A stretch of 50,140 nt of DNA from positions 1 through 50,140 of the forward strand of contig NZ_JAKLJH010000002.1 in NCBI RefSeq assembly GCF_023151265.1. The letters are read 5' to 3'. The notes under the pieces are model-generated. The model saw only the letters and a program-made list of their open reading frames with translations. It ran no database searches and had not been told where the DNA came from. Shown here piece by piece: positions 29,942 to 37,918 of this stretch. The position numbers and the translations under genes are program-made. This DNA is from Flavobacterium sp. GTDB lineage: Bacteria; Bacteroidota; Bacteroidia; Flavobacteriales; Flavobacteriaceae. Numbering within the stretch: position 1 is the first letter of the stretch; each line of letters opens with the position of its first letter.

Positions 29942-30997
29942 TTACTTTAATTTTGATACTATTTGCTTAATATCTTGCTCTTTATTTTTTGGATAAATCA
30001 ACAAAACATCATCTTTATCTACGATAATATAATCGGTTAAACCATCAATAACAACGAGTTTTTTTCCTTCAGTTCTGATAATGTTATTAGTAGCATTTTC
30101 CAAATAAACAGAAGCATTAACTACGGCATTTTCTTGTTCGTCTTTTGGTAATTTATCGTATAATGAACCCCAAGTTCCTAGATCGTTCCAATCGAAAGTT
30201 GCTGGTAACACATAGACATTTTGTGCTTTTTCTAGAATAGCATAATCCACCGAAATATTTTGAGCTAACGGATAATTATCTTTGATAAATGACGCTTCTT
30301 TTTCAGTATTTAAAGCCTCATAACCATTCATAAAATGATCATACATTACTGGTTGAAACTCTTCATAGGCTTTTAAAACGGTTTTAGCACTCCAAACAAA
30401 AATTCCAGCATTCCAAAGATAATTTCTGCTTTGAATAAACTTTCTTGCTGTAGCATAATCTGGTTTTTCTCTGAATTGTTTTACTTTCTTGATTGGACGA
30501 GAATCTAATTTATCAAATTCAATATAACCGTAACCTGTGTTGGCGAATGTTGGTAAAATCCCTAAAGTCATTAAGTTTTCATCGCGTTCACAAAAATCAA
30601 AAGCATGTTGCAAATTAGAACAAAACTGCATTTCATCTTCAATCCAATGATCTGAAGGAGCAACAACCATTATAGCCTCTGGATTTTGTTTTTTAATTTT
30701 CAATGAAGCATACAAAATACAAGGTGCCGTATTTCGCATTACTGGTTCAAGAATAATTTGCTCTTGTTTTACCATTGGCAACTGCTCCAAAACTATGCTA
30801 TTATAATCTTCATGCGTTAGAATTAAAATATTTTCTTTTGGAATAATTTGCGACAAACGAGTAAACGTTTTTTGAATCAATGTTTCACCCGTTCCTAACA
30901 TGTCATGAAATTGCTTAGGAAACTCGGCTGTACTCACTGGCCAAAAACGAGAACCAACGCCACCAGCCATTAATATTGCGTAATAATTTTTGTTCAT
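29942..30997 (-). CDS. manC: Mannose-1-phosphate guanylyltransferase
   Basis: 351 residues. GTP + mannose-1-phosphate to GDP-mannose. The signature LMAGGVGSRFWPVSTAEFPKQF (about 9-30) is complete, with LTLGILPTFANTGYGYIEF and VKQFREKPDYATARKF typical for the family. The length shows a monofunctional enzyme without the phosphomannose isomerase domain of bifunctional ManC. It supplies GDP-sugars for glycans or glycoprotein modification. Last gene of a minus-strand run after the SprT-like gene (28 bases). Confidence 0.93.
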   Translation of the reverse strand: MNKNYYAILMAGGVGSRFWPVSTAEFPKQFHDMLGTGETLIQKTFTRLSQIIPKENILILTHEDYNSIVLEQLPMVKQEQIILEPVMRNTAPCILYASLKIKKQNPEAIMVVAPSDHWIEDEMQFCSNLQHAFDFCERDENLMTLGILPTFANTGYGYIEFDKLDSRPIKKVKQFREKPDYATARKFIQSRNYLWNAGIFVWSAKTVLKAYEEFQPVMYDHFMNGYEALNTEKEASFIKDNYPLAQNISVDYAILEKAQNVYVLPATFDWNDLGTWGSLYDKLPKDEQENAVVNASVYLENATNNIIRTEGKKLVVIDGLTDYIIVDKDDVLLIYPKNKEQDIKQIVSKLK

Positions 30998-31025
30998 TTT
31001 TTTTGACAGATTTTTTATTGCTTTT

Positions 31026-31628
31026 CTAATTCGGCAACAATTCTACTTCGGCATTAGGTTGAAACAAATACAAGCGTCCAGAACTTATTTCTAAACATTC
31101 GTATCGCTTAACTCGCAATGCAATTTTTTTGAAAATTTTTCCGTTGTGAATTCTAAAATGACTTCCCATTGGAATTTCAAAGATATAATTTTTATCGGTT
31201 TCTTTTTGGTCGAATTGTTTTAAAGCGATGGCTAATTTAGCATCGGTATCGCTACTTGCTTTCGGATTTCTAAAATGCTTGGCAAGTAATGGCAACAATT
31301 GATTTGGGAATATTTCAGGTCGAATAAACGGCACCATCATTCTTTGAAAAGTGAGTTTCCATTCATCGCCATGCGGTTTTATGTTACGACCATATTTTTC
31401 GAAAGCTACTAAATGTGCAATTTCATGAATTAGAGTTATTAGAAATCGGTATTTATTTAAACTTGCGTTAACCGTAATCAAATGATAGCCTTGCGCATCT
31501 TTTCGATAATCGCCATGACGGGTTTGACGCTCATTAACGATTTTAAGATGTACATGATTCGCTTTGATTAACTCAAAACAATGATGAACTGCGTGTTCGG
31601 GTAAATATTTTTGTAAAACTTCGCTCAA
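31026..31628 (-). CDS. SprT-like zinc metalloprotein
   Basis: 200 residues. The SprT fold is marked by TLIHEIAHLVAFEKYG, with HEIAH at 68-72 (H68, E69, H72), and the third ligand likely H86 in PHGDEW. A C-terminal beta region (FRIHNGKIFKKIALRVKRYECLEISSGRLYLF) replaces the zinc-ribbon of classical SprT. Cytoplasmic; related eukaryotic proteins cleave DNA-protein crosslinks, but bacterial function is not settled. Two bases from the SDR gene upstream, so co-transcribed. Confidence 0.85.
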   Translation of the reverse strand: MSEVLQKYLPEHAVHHCFELIKANHVHLKIVNERQTRHGDYRKDAQGYHLITVNASLNKYRFLITLIHEIAHLVAFEKYGRNIKPHGDEWKLTFQRMMVPFIRPEIFPNQLLPLLAKHFRNPKASSDTDAKLAIALKQFDQKETDKNYIFEIPMGSHFRIHNGKIFKKIALRVKRYECLEISSGRLYLFQPNAEVELLPN

Positions 31629-31630
31629 TT

Positions 31631-32314
31631 TTAAGGCGTTGAAGATGAAACTTGCAATACTTTTCCGTTATAATATTTGTTTCCAGTCAAGGCAAAATTG
31701 AAAATATAATCGGCCATTTCTTTTGCTGAAAGTGGCGCCTCGTAGCCAGGGAAAGCTTCTTGTAACATCTCTGTATTTACAGCTCCAAGTGCTAAAACAT
31801 TGAAAGCGACTCCCTGTTCTTTATATTCTTCTGCTAACAATTCTGATAGTGTAATTACCGCTCCTTTACTTGACGAATAAGCAGCTAAACCTGCGAATTT
31901 CATGCTACCTTGAATGCCGCCCATAGAACTTATGGTAACTACATGACTTCCTTTTTCCATGAAAGGAATACAGATTTTTGTTAATTCGGCAACAGCAAAA
32001 ACATTGACTTTATATATGTTTTGAAATTCTTCTGAAGTAATTTGCGTGAATTGTTTATGCAATAAACTTCCAGCATTGTGAATTAAAACATCCACTTTTT
32101 TCCAAGTTCTATTAATAAAATTTTCTACCTGAAGCAATTCTTCTGGATTTGAAATATCAATTGACAAACATGTAATGCTTGGATTTTCGATTAACTCTTT
32201 TGGTGTTTTTCGAGAAATAGCTAACACTTGATGTCCGGCATTGGCAAATTGTAACGCTAACTCGTAACCTATTCCACGTGAAGTTCCCGTTATAATGATG
32301 TTTTTACTTTTCAT
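31631..32314 (-). CDS. Short-chain dehydrogenase/reductase
   Basis: 227 residues, classical SDR: NAD(P) motif TGTSRGIG (10-17), NAG at 80-82, active-site Ser about 129-130 and YSSSK (Y146, K150). Substrate cannot be told from sequence. Its start overlaps the stop of the M28 peptidase gene by 11 bases, and the SprT-like gene follows after 2 bases, so M28-SDR-SprT-manC may be one transcript. Confidence 0.92.
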   Translation of the reverse strand: MKSKNIIITGTSRGIGYELALQFANAGHQVLAISRKTPKELIENPSITCLSIDISNPEELLQVENFINRTWKKVDVLIHNAGSLLHKQFTQITSEEFQNIYKVNVFAVAELTKICIPFMEKGSHVVTISSMGGIQGSMKFAGLAAYSSSKGAVITLSELLAEEYKEQGVAFNVLALGAVNTEMLQEAFPGYEAPLSAKEMADYIFNFALTGNKYYNGKVLQVSSSTP

Positions 32315-33266
32315 TTAATTTGATTTCTTTTTTTGGGGCATTTATCATTTTTTCTAAAACTGGAATTGTTTTCGAAATTACTTTTGTCATGTGTTTGGTA
32401 TCCATCATTTCAAACTCATCATCTGGTTGGTGATAAAATTGGAAATTTTCAAAATCGAAAGTTGACACCGTTTGTGCTGGGACATTAAATTCGGTAAAAA
32501 ACGGATAATTATCAGAAGCTCTAAATAACATGTATTTGGTTTCTATTGGCAAATATCCCACTAATTTTTCACCAGCATATTCATTCATTGTGGTTGCCAT
32601 ATTAGATTTACCAAAACCTGTTAAATAGAAATCCATTCCTTTGTCTTTCATTGGAACACCAATCATTTCAAAATTGAACATGAAATACAAATCCATATTT
32701 TGTTCTCTCAATTTGGCTGCCAAATGCTTTGAACCTAAAAGTCCTTTTTCTTCTGCTGAAAAGAATACAAAAAGTACACTTCGCTTATTGTTTTTAAATT
32801 TTGCGAAATATTTTGCTACTTCGGTTACCGCTGTGGTTCCGGAAGCATTGTCATTTGCTCCGTTTCCAATATCATCGCCATTTACAGCTGCAATTTTCCC
32901 AATATGATCGTAATGTGCACCAATAATTACGAATTCATTTTTTAGTTTTTTATCTGTTCCTTCGATATAACCTACGATATTGCATGAAGTTTTATCAAAA
33001 TTTGAAAGTGTATCGCGATACGTTTTAAAATAAGGTTTTATTCCGTTCTCTTTTAGAAGATTTTCTAAATAAACAGAAGCTTTCTCAATTCCATAACTAC
33101 CCGAATCTCTTCCTTCTAGTTCATCAGAAGTTAAATAAGACAAAGTTTTAATTACATTTTCTTCTGCAACTTGATAGTTAGCATTTGAAATATTCTTTGA
33201 TGAAACATTAGTTTGTGCATGCAATGACAATCCAACGAAAGAAATTAGGAATACGATTTTTTTCAT
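32304..33266 (-). CDS. Exported M28 family aminopeptidase
   Basis: 320 residues from the ATG at 33266, where the signal peptide MKKIVFLISFVGLSLHAQ begins; an in-frame upstream ATG (33335) would overlap the terminator and spoil the signal. Two-zinc M28 site: H118 and D120 (GAHYDHIG), D139 (GANDNASG), E172-E173 (FSAEEKGLLGS). It hydrolyses N-terminal residues in the periplasm or outside. A terminator-like hairpin at 33293-33317 separates it from pdhC, so it may have a promoter of its own, which I cannot recognise. Confidence 0.92.
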   Translation of the reverse strand: MKKIVFLISFVGLSLHAQTNVSSKNISNANYQVAEENVIKTLSYLTSDELEGRDSGSYGIEKASVYLENLLKENGIKPYFKTYRDTLSNFDKTSCNIVGYIEGTDKKLKNEFVIIGAHYDHIGKIAAVNGDDIGNGANDNASGTTAVTEVAKYFAKFKNNKRSVLFVFFSAEEKGLLGSKHLAAKLREQNMDLYFMFNFEMIGVPMKDKGMDFYLTGFGKSNMATTMNEYAGEKLVGYLPIETKYMLFRASDNYPFFTEFNVPAQTVSTFDFENFQFYHQPDDEFEMMDTKHMTKVISKTIPVLEKMINAPKKEIKLNEK

Positions 33267-33292
33267 AGTTTTTAGTTTTAAGTAAAAATAAA

Positions 33293-33317
33293 AAAATCCC
33301 GAGTAAATCGGGATTTT
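33293..33317 (-). terminator. Terminator after pdhC
   Basis: Perfect 10-bp stem AAAATCCCGA / TCGGGATTTT, 5-base loop, T-run on the minus strand, 21 bases past the pdhC stop. Confidence 0.8.
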
Positions 33318-33338
33318 GTATGATAAATTTAACACTTA

Positions 33339-34943
33339 TTATGCTAACATCGTTACTGGATTTTCCATAAACGCTTTGAACGTTTGTAGGAATTGAGCTC
33401 CTGTTGCTCCGTCCACTGTTCTGTGATCGCAAGCTAAAGTAACTGTCATTGTGTTTCCAACTACGATTTGACCATTTTTAACTACTGGTTTCTCAATAAT
33501 AGCACCAACAGATAAAATAGCTGAATTTGGTTGATTGATAATCGATGTAAACGATTGAATTCCGAACATTCCTAAGTTTGAAATCGTGAATGTGCTTCCT
33601 TCCATTTCAGCTGGTTGAATTTTCTTAGATTTTGCTTTTCCAGCTAAGTCTTTCACATTTGCACCAATTTGAGTTAAACTCATTTGGTCTGTAAATTTCA
33701 ACACTGGAACCATTAAACCATCTTCAACAGCAACAGCAACACCAATATTCACATGGTGATTGATTACCATTGCATCTTCTCTCCATTGTGAATTTACTTG
33801 TGGATGTTTTTTCAATGCCATCGCACTCGCTTTGATTACCATATCGTTGAAAGAAACTTTCGTATCTGGCAATCCGTTGATCATATTTCTTGAAGCAATT
33901 GCATTGTCCATATCTAACTCGATTGTTAAATAGTAATGCGGTGCTGTAAATTTAGATTCTGATAATCTTCTCGCAATGGTTTTACGCATTTGCGAATTTT
34001 TGATTTCTTCTTGGAATACTTCTCCTGCTGGAACAAATGGTTTAACTGCTGCAACGGCATTTGTAGCTTCTGCAACGGCTTGAGACGGAGTTGCAACTGC
34101 AGATGGTGAGAAATTCTCCACATCCGATTTTACAATTCTTCCGTTTTCACCAGAACCTTTAACTTGAGACAAGTTGATTCCTTTATCTTGAGCAATTTTT
34201 TTAGCTAATGGAGAAGCGAAAACTCTACCTTCTGAGTTAGAAGCTGGGAGTTGGGAGTTGGGAGTAGTTTCTGCTTGAGCAACTACTTTTTCTTCTTCTT
34301 TAGAAACTTCAGCCACAGCGCCAACTTTATAATTAGCTGCAATTCCTGAAACATCAGTTCCTGCTGGACCTAAAATAGCTAAAATTGTATCCACTGGAGC
34401 AGAATCACCTTCTTGAACTCCAATATATAATAACGTTCCTGCATTGAAAGATTCGAATTCCATAGTAGCTTTATCCGTTTCGATTTCAGCTAAAATATCA
34501 CCTTCTTTTACAGTATCTCCTACTTTTTTCAACCAAGTTGCAACTGTTCCTGTTGTCATTGTATCTGACAAACGAGGCATCGTTACTACTTTTACACCAG
34601 CTGGAATTTCAACTGCTGCTGAAGTTGGTTTTGCTTCTTCAACTACTTTTTCTTCTTTAGTTTCAGTCGCTGTTCCACCACTTAATAAAGCAGCAATATC
34701 TTCACCAGCTGTTCCAATAATCGCTAACAAAGAATCTACTGGAGCCGATTGACCTTCTTGAATTCCGATGTGTAATAAAACACCATCATAGAAAGATTCG
34801 AATTCCATTGTAGCTTTATCTGTTTCAATTTCGGCTAAAATATCACCTGTTTTGATTGTATCACCCACTTTTTTTAACCAAGTTGCTACAACTCCTTCGG
34901 TCATCGTATCACTCAAACGGGGCATTGTTATAATTTGTGCCAT
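33339..34943 (-). CDS. pdhC: Pyruvate dehydrogenase E2, dihydrolipoamide acetyltransferase
   Basis: 534 residues. Two lipoyl domains with lipoylated lysines K43 and K158 (each in ETDKATMEF), an E3/E1-binding domain at about 241-276 (VFASPLAKKIAQDKGI, GENGRIVKSDV) and the catalytic acyltransferase domain with H507 and D511 (DHRTVDG) at the C-terminus. Transfers acetyl groups to CoA in the core of the pyruvate dehydrogenase complex. Five bases after pdhA. The linker before the E3-binding domain (TTPNSQLPASNSEG) is encoded by a tandem 7-base repeat. The beta subunit gene of E1 is not adjacent. Confidence 0.96.
   Translation of the reverse strand: MAQIITMPRLSDTMTEGVVATWLKKVGDTIKTGDILAEIETDKATMEFESFYDGVLLHIGIQEGQSAPVDSLLAIIGTAGEDIAALLSGGTATETKEEKVVEEAKPTSAAVEIPAGVKVVTMPRLSDTMTTGTVATWLKKVGDTVKEGDILAEIETDKATMEFESFNAGTLLYIGVQEGDSAPVDTILAILGPAGTDVSGIAANYKVGAVAEVSKEEEKVVAQAETTPNSQLPASNSEGRVFASPLAKKIAQDKGINLSQVKGSGENGRIVKSDVENFSPSAVATPSQAVAEATNAVAAVKPFVPAGEVFQEEIKNSQMRKTIARRLSESKFTAPHYYLTIELDMDNAIASRNMINGLPDTKVSFNDMVIKASAMALKKHPQVNSQWREDAMVINHHVNIGVAVAVEDGLMVPVLKFTDQMSLTQIGANVKDLAGKAKSKKIQPAEMEGSTFTISNLGMFGIQSFTSIINQPNSAILSVGAIIEKPVVKNGQIVVGNTMTVTLACDHRTVDGATGAQFLQTFKAFMENPVTMLA
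34233..34266. repeat. GGGAGTT tandem repeat inside the pdhC linker
   Basis: The plus strand reads GAGTTAGAAGCTGGGAG and then TTGGGAG twice. The 7-base unit is iterated about three times. It encodes part of the flexible linker between the second lipoyl and the E3-binding domain, where insertions are tolerated. Confidence 0.55.
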
Positions 34944-34948
34944 AGTTC

Positions 34949-35947
34949 TTATAATTTATGTGGAATGAAAGGATAATTTTCTTGTTCGTACACTACATCA
35001 TACAACTGTTGTGCTTCTGGGAATGGAGATTCTTCAGCGAATTTCTCACATTCAGCCACTAAATCAGCTACTCTTTGATCGATTACTTCGATTTCAGCTT
35101 CTGTTGCGTAGTTATTTTCTTTGATTACATCTAAAACTTGAATAATTGGATCGATTTTTTTGTATTCTTCCACTTCTTCTTTCGTTCTATATAATTGTGC
35201 ATCAGACATTGAGTGTCCTCTGTAACGGTATGTTTTCATTTCTAAGAAAGTTGGTCCGTCTCCACGACGCGCTCTTTCCATTGCTTCGTGCATTGCTTCA
35301 GCCACTTTCACTGGATTCATTCCGTCAACTGGTCCACAAGGCATTTCGTATCCTAAACCAAGTTTCCAAATATCGGTATGATTAGCCGTTCTTTCAACTG
35401 AAGTTCCCATAGCATATCCATTGTTTTCAACAATAAATACTACTGGTAATTTCCAGTTCATTGCCATATTGAAAGCTTCATGTAAAGAACCTTGACGCGC
35501 AGCACCATCACCAAAATAAGTTAAAGTAACTCCACCAGTTTCAAAATATTTGTCTGCAAAAGCAATACCTGCTCCTACTGGAATTTGCGCTCCAACGATA
35601 CCGTGTCCTCCATAAAAACCATGTTCTTTAGAGAAAATATGCATCGATCCACCCATACCTTTTGAAGTACCTGTTACTTTTCCGTACAATTCTGCCATAA
35701 CTTTTCTTGGATCTACACCCATTCCAATTGGCTGAACGTGGTTACGGTAAGCGGTAATCATTTTATCTTTAGACAAGTCCATTGCATGTAAAGCTCCAGC
35801 TAAAACAGCTTCTTGACCATTATAAAGGTGCAAAAATCCTCTAACTTTTTGTTGGATATAAACAGCGGCAAGTTTATCTTCAAACTTTCTCCAAAATAGC
35901 ATGTCTTCATACCATTTTAGGTAAACTTCTCTTGTAATTGGTTTCAT
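34949..35947 (-). CDS. pdhA: Pyruvate dehydrogenase E1 component, alpha subunit
   Basis: 332 residues from the ATG at 35947 (MKPITREVYLKWYEDMLFWR); longer in-frame starts add a non-homologous stretch. The thiamine diphosphate motif runs from GDGAARQG (146-153) to the NN pair (175-176, FIVENNGYAMGTSVER). YNGQEAV, KGMGGSMHIF and TYRYRGHSMSD are typical of PdhA. It decarboxylates pyruvate and needs a beta subunit encoded elsewhere. First of pdhA-pdhC; a possible -7 box (TATTTTTG on the minus strand) lies at 36017-36024. Confidence 0.96.
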   Translation of the reverse strand: MKPITREVYLKWYEDMLFWRKFEDKLAAVYIQQKVRGFLHLYNGQEAVLAGALHAMDLSKDKMITAYRNHVQPIGMGVDPRKVMAELYGKVTGTSKGMGGSMHIFSKEHGFYGGHGIVGAQIPVGAGIAFADKYFETGGVTLTYFGDGAARQGSLHEAFNMAMNWKLPVVFIVENNGYAMGTSVERTANHTDIWKLGLGYEMPCGPVDGMNPVKVAEAMHEAMERARRGDGPTFLEMKTYRYRGHSMSDAQLYRTKEEVEEYKKIDPIIQVLDVIKENNYATEAEIEVIDQRVADLVAECEKFAEESPFPEAQQLYDVVYEQENYPFIPHKL

Positions 35948-36108
35948 TTTGGTTTGTTTTTTTAATACAATTGAATTGCGAAAGACATTATTTGTCAATC
36001 CCAATTTTACGAACAGCAAAAATACTACATAGAACCTGATTGAAAAAATTAAATTCTACGATTTTTGTATTTTTTATAACAAAATCAATAAAAAAAGTTA
36101 CGAAATCG

Positions 36109-36588
36109 TTATAGATGATTCTTATCGAAAACTAAGGGTAAGATATTTTTCAAAGAATCTGATTTATAAATATCCCCTTTTGCTCCCATAAAGAAAATAG
36201 CGATTGGCAAATCTTGTTTAAATTCGTATTCTGCAATTGCTTGTCTACAGCTTCCACATGGCGGAATTGGCTCTTCTAAATCTCTGTCTTGTGGAGATGC
36301 CGTGATGAACATTTTTACAATTTTTGCATTTGGATAAGTTGCACCCGCATAATAAATCGCTACTCGCTCTGCGCATAATCCTGATGGATAAGCCGCGTTT
36401 TCCTGATTAGAACCTTGAATCACTTCTCCGTTATCTAGAAGAATTGCTGCTCCTACTGTGAATTTAGAATAAGGCGCATAAGCTTTACTTCTCGCTTCAA
36501 ATGCTTGCAACATTAAACTAGTTTCTTCTTGAGATAATTCGTCTTTTGATAGTACCGAAATGGTCGTGTTTATTGAAATTTGCTTCAT
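36109..36588 (-). CDS. cdd: Cytidine deaminase
   Basis: 159 residues from the ATG at 36588. Zinc ligands C72, C111 and C114 with catalytic E74 (LCAERVAI and PPCGSCRQ) are in place, as are YAPYSKFTVGAAI and NQENAAYPSG. It deaminates cytidine or deoxycytidine in pyrimidine salvage. The slightly longer in-frame start (MDFF) overlaps the porV terminator and is not needed. The gene lies between porV and pdhA, an arrangement I know from other flavobacteria. Confidence 0.95.
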   Translation of the reverse strand: MKQISINTTISVLSKDELSQEETSLMLQAFEARSKAYAPYSKFTVGAAILLDNGEVIQGSNQENAAYPSGLCAERVAIYYAGATYPNAKIVKMFITASPQDRDLEEPIPPCGSCRQAIAEYEFKQDLPIAIFFMGAKGDIYKSDSLKNILPLVFDKNHL

Positions 36589-36596
36589 ATGTAAGG

Positions 36597-36632
36597 AAAA
36601 AAAATCCAAATTCTAAAATAAGAATTTGGATT
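36597..36632 (-). terminator. Terminator between porV and cdd
   Basis: Perfect 12-bp stem AATCCAAATTCT / AGAATTTGGATT with a 6-base loop, ending in about eight Ts on the minus strand, 22 bases past the porV stop and just before the cdd start. Confidence 0.8.
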
Positions 36633-36653
36633 GTTTATTAATTTATTTTTTGT

Positions 36654-37874
36654 TTAAAGTTCATCGTAGTTATCTCCAAAATTAAACGTAAGAGAGAATC
36701 TCAATGTGTTTTCTAATGGATTTCTCACCTTTGATGCTGAGAATAAATAGGAAACATCAATTTTTACGATGTTATATTTAAACCCTGCTCCTAAAGTAAA
36801 GAATTTTCTTGCTCCTTTTAATTCGTTCTCATTAAAGTAACCTAGTCTTAAAGCAAACGAATCTTGATACCAATATTCTGCCCCTAAAGCCCATGTAAAT
36901 TCTTTTAACTCTTCTGAAAAACCATCTGGAGCATCTCCAAATGATTTAAAAAGACCACTTGTCCAACTAGTCTTTCTGTAATCTGATAATGCCTGACTGT
37001 AAGCATCGTCTGCCAAATCTTGCTCTGCATCATCAATATCACCACTTCCATCAGCATCAATAGCCGCTACTTTTGCTGGAGGTGTTGGCACTAATAATTT
37101 AGTGATTTCTGCAGTTACACCAACTTTACTATACTCATCAAAAATAAAATCAAAACCTCCACCTAATCTAAAATTGGCTGGTAAGAAATTATCATTCAAA
37201 TCGTCTTTGTCATAACTAATTTTTGGACCTAAATTTTGAAAATTAAATCCCCCTCTCCATCTTCCGTTGAAATCATCATAAGCAATTTCTTCAGATTGGT
37301 AATATCCTGCAATATCAACTGCAAATGTTGTTGCTGCTGACACATCATTATTTTCATCTGGAATTCTTAATGCCGAACGAATAAATCTTCCTCCAACAGC
37401 CATTGAAAAACGCTCACTTAATTTTAATGAATATGAACCATCTAATGCAAATTCGTTTGGATTTACAGTTCTAACCACTTCATCAGGATCTGGCGTTTGT
37501 CTCAAATCAATATCACCTAAACCAAAATAACGAAAAGAAGCTGCAAAAGCACTTCTTTCATTAATTCTATTATAATAAGATAACTGACCTAAAGAAATAT
37601 CATTAGCAATACTAGATAAATAAGGCGTATAACTTATAGAGAAACCTTGTTTTTGTAAAGAAAAGGCATATTTAGCAGGATTGAATTGTTGCGAAAAAGC
37701 ATCAGCAGAAGTTGCAACTCCCATATCTCCCATACCCGCAGAACGAGCATCTGCAGCAATTAATAAGAAAGGAACTCCAGTTGTTATAACTCGGCTATTA
37801 TCTTCTTGCGCTTTAACATATTGTCCTACAGAAAATAAGACTAATAATAGAGCAATTTTTTTCATTGTATTCAT
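36654..37874 (-). CDS. porV: T9SS outer-membrane protein PorV
   Basis: 406 residues. Signal peptide (KKIALLLVLFSVGQYVKAQ), then the PorV start VITTGVPFLLIAADARSAGMGDMGVATSADAFSQQFNPAKYAF, and an outer-membrane beta-barrel of the FadL type ending in an aromatic-rich strand (LRFSLTFNFGD). PorV shuttles T9SS cargo from the translocon to the PorU attachment complex. A start at the second ATG (37865) is equally possible. Its own promoter (37889-37918) overlaps the end of porU, and a terminator follows, so it can be expressed apart from porU. Confidence 0.95.
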   Translation of the reverse strand: MNTMKKIALLLVLFSVGQYVKAQEDNSRVITTGVPFLLIAADARSAGMGDMGVATSADAFSQQFNPAKYAFSLQKQGFSISYTPYLSSIANDISLGQLSYYNRINERSAFAASFRYFGLGDIDLRQTPDPDEVVRTVNPNEFALDGSYSLKLSERFSMAVGGRFIRSALRIPDENNDVSAATTFAVDIAGYYQSEEIAYDDFNGRWRGGFNFQNLGPKISYDKDDLNDNFLPANFRLGGGFDFIFDEYSKVGVTAEITKLLVPTPPAKVAAIDADGSGDIDDAEQDLADDAYSQALSDYRKTSWTSGLFKSFGDAPDGFSEELKEFTWALGAEYWYQDSFALRLGYFNENELKGARKFFTLGAGFKYNIVKIDVSYLFSASKVRNPLENTLRFSLTFNFGDNYDEL

Positions 37875-37888
37875 AGAAATTAATTTGA

Positions 37889-37918
37889 CAAATATAGTAT
37901 TTTATTACAGTATTACAA
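37889..37918 (-). promoter_or_regulatory. Promoter of porV inside the porU 3' end
   Basis: On the minus strand TTG (37918-37916), 19 bases, TATATTTG (37896-37889), then 14 bases to the porV ATG. The -33 element lies within the last porU codons. Confidence 0.65.

Noticed and set aside
33267..33335. Longer M28 peptidase N-terminus
   Set aside because: It runs through the pdhC terminator hairpin and hides the clear signal peptide beginning at 33266.
35948..36019. Longer PdhA N-terminus
   Set aside because: The added 24 residues show no PdhA homology and the region has intergenic composition and a possible -7 box.
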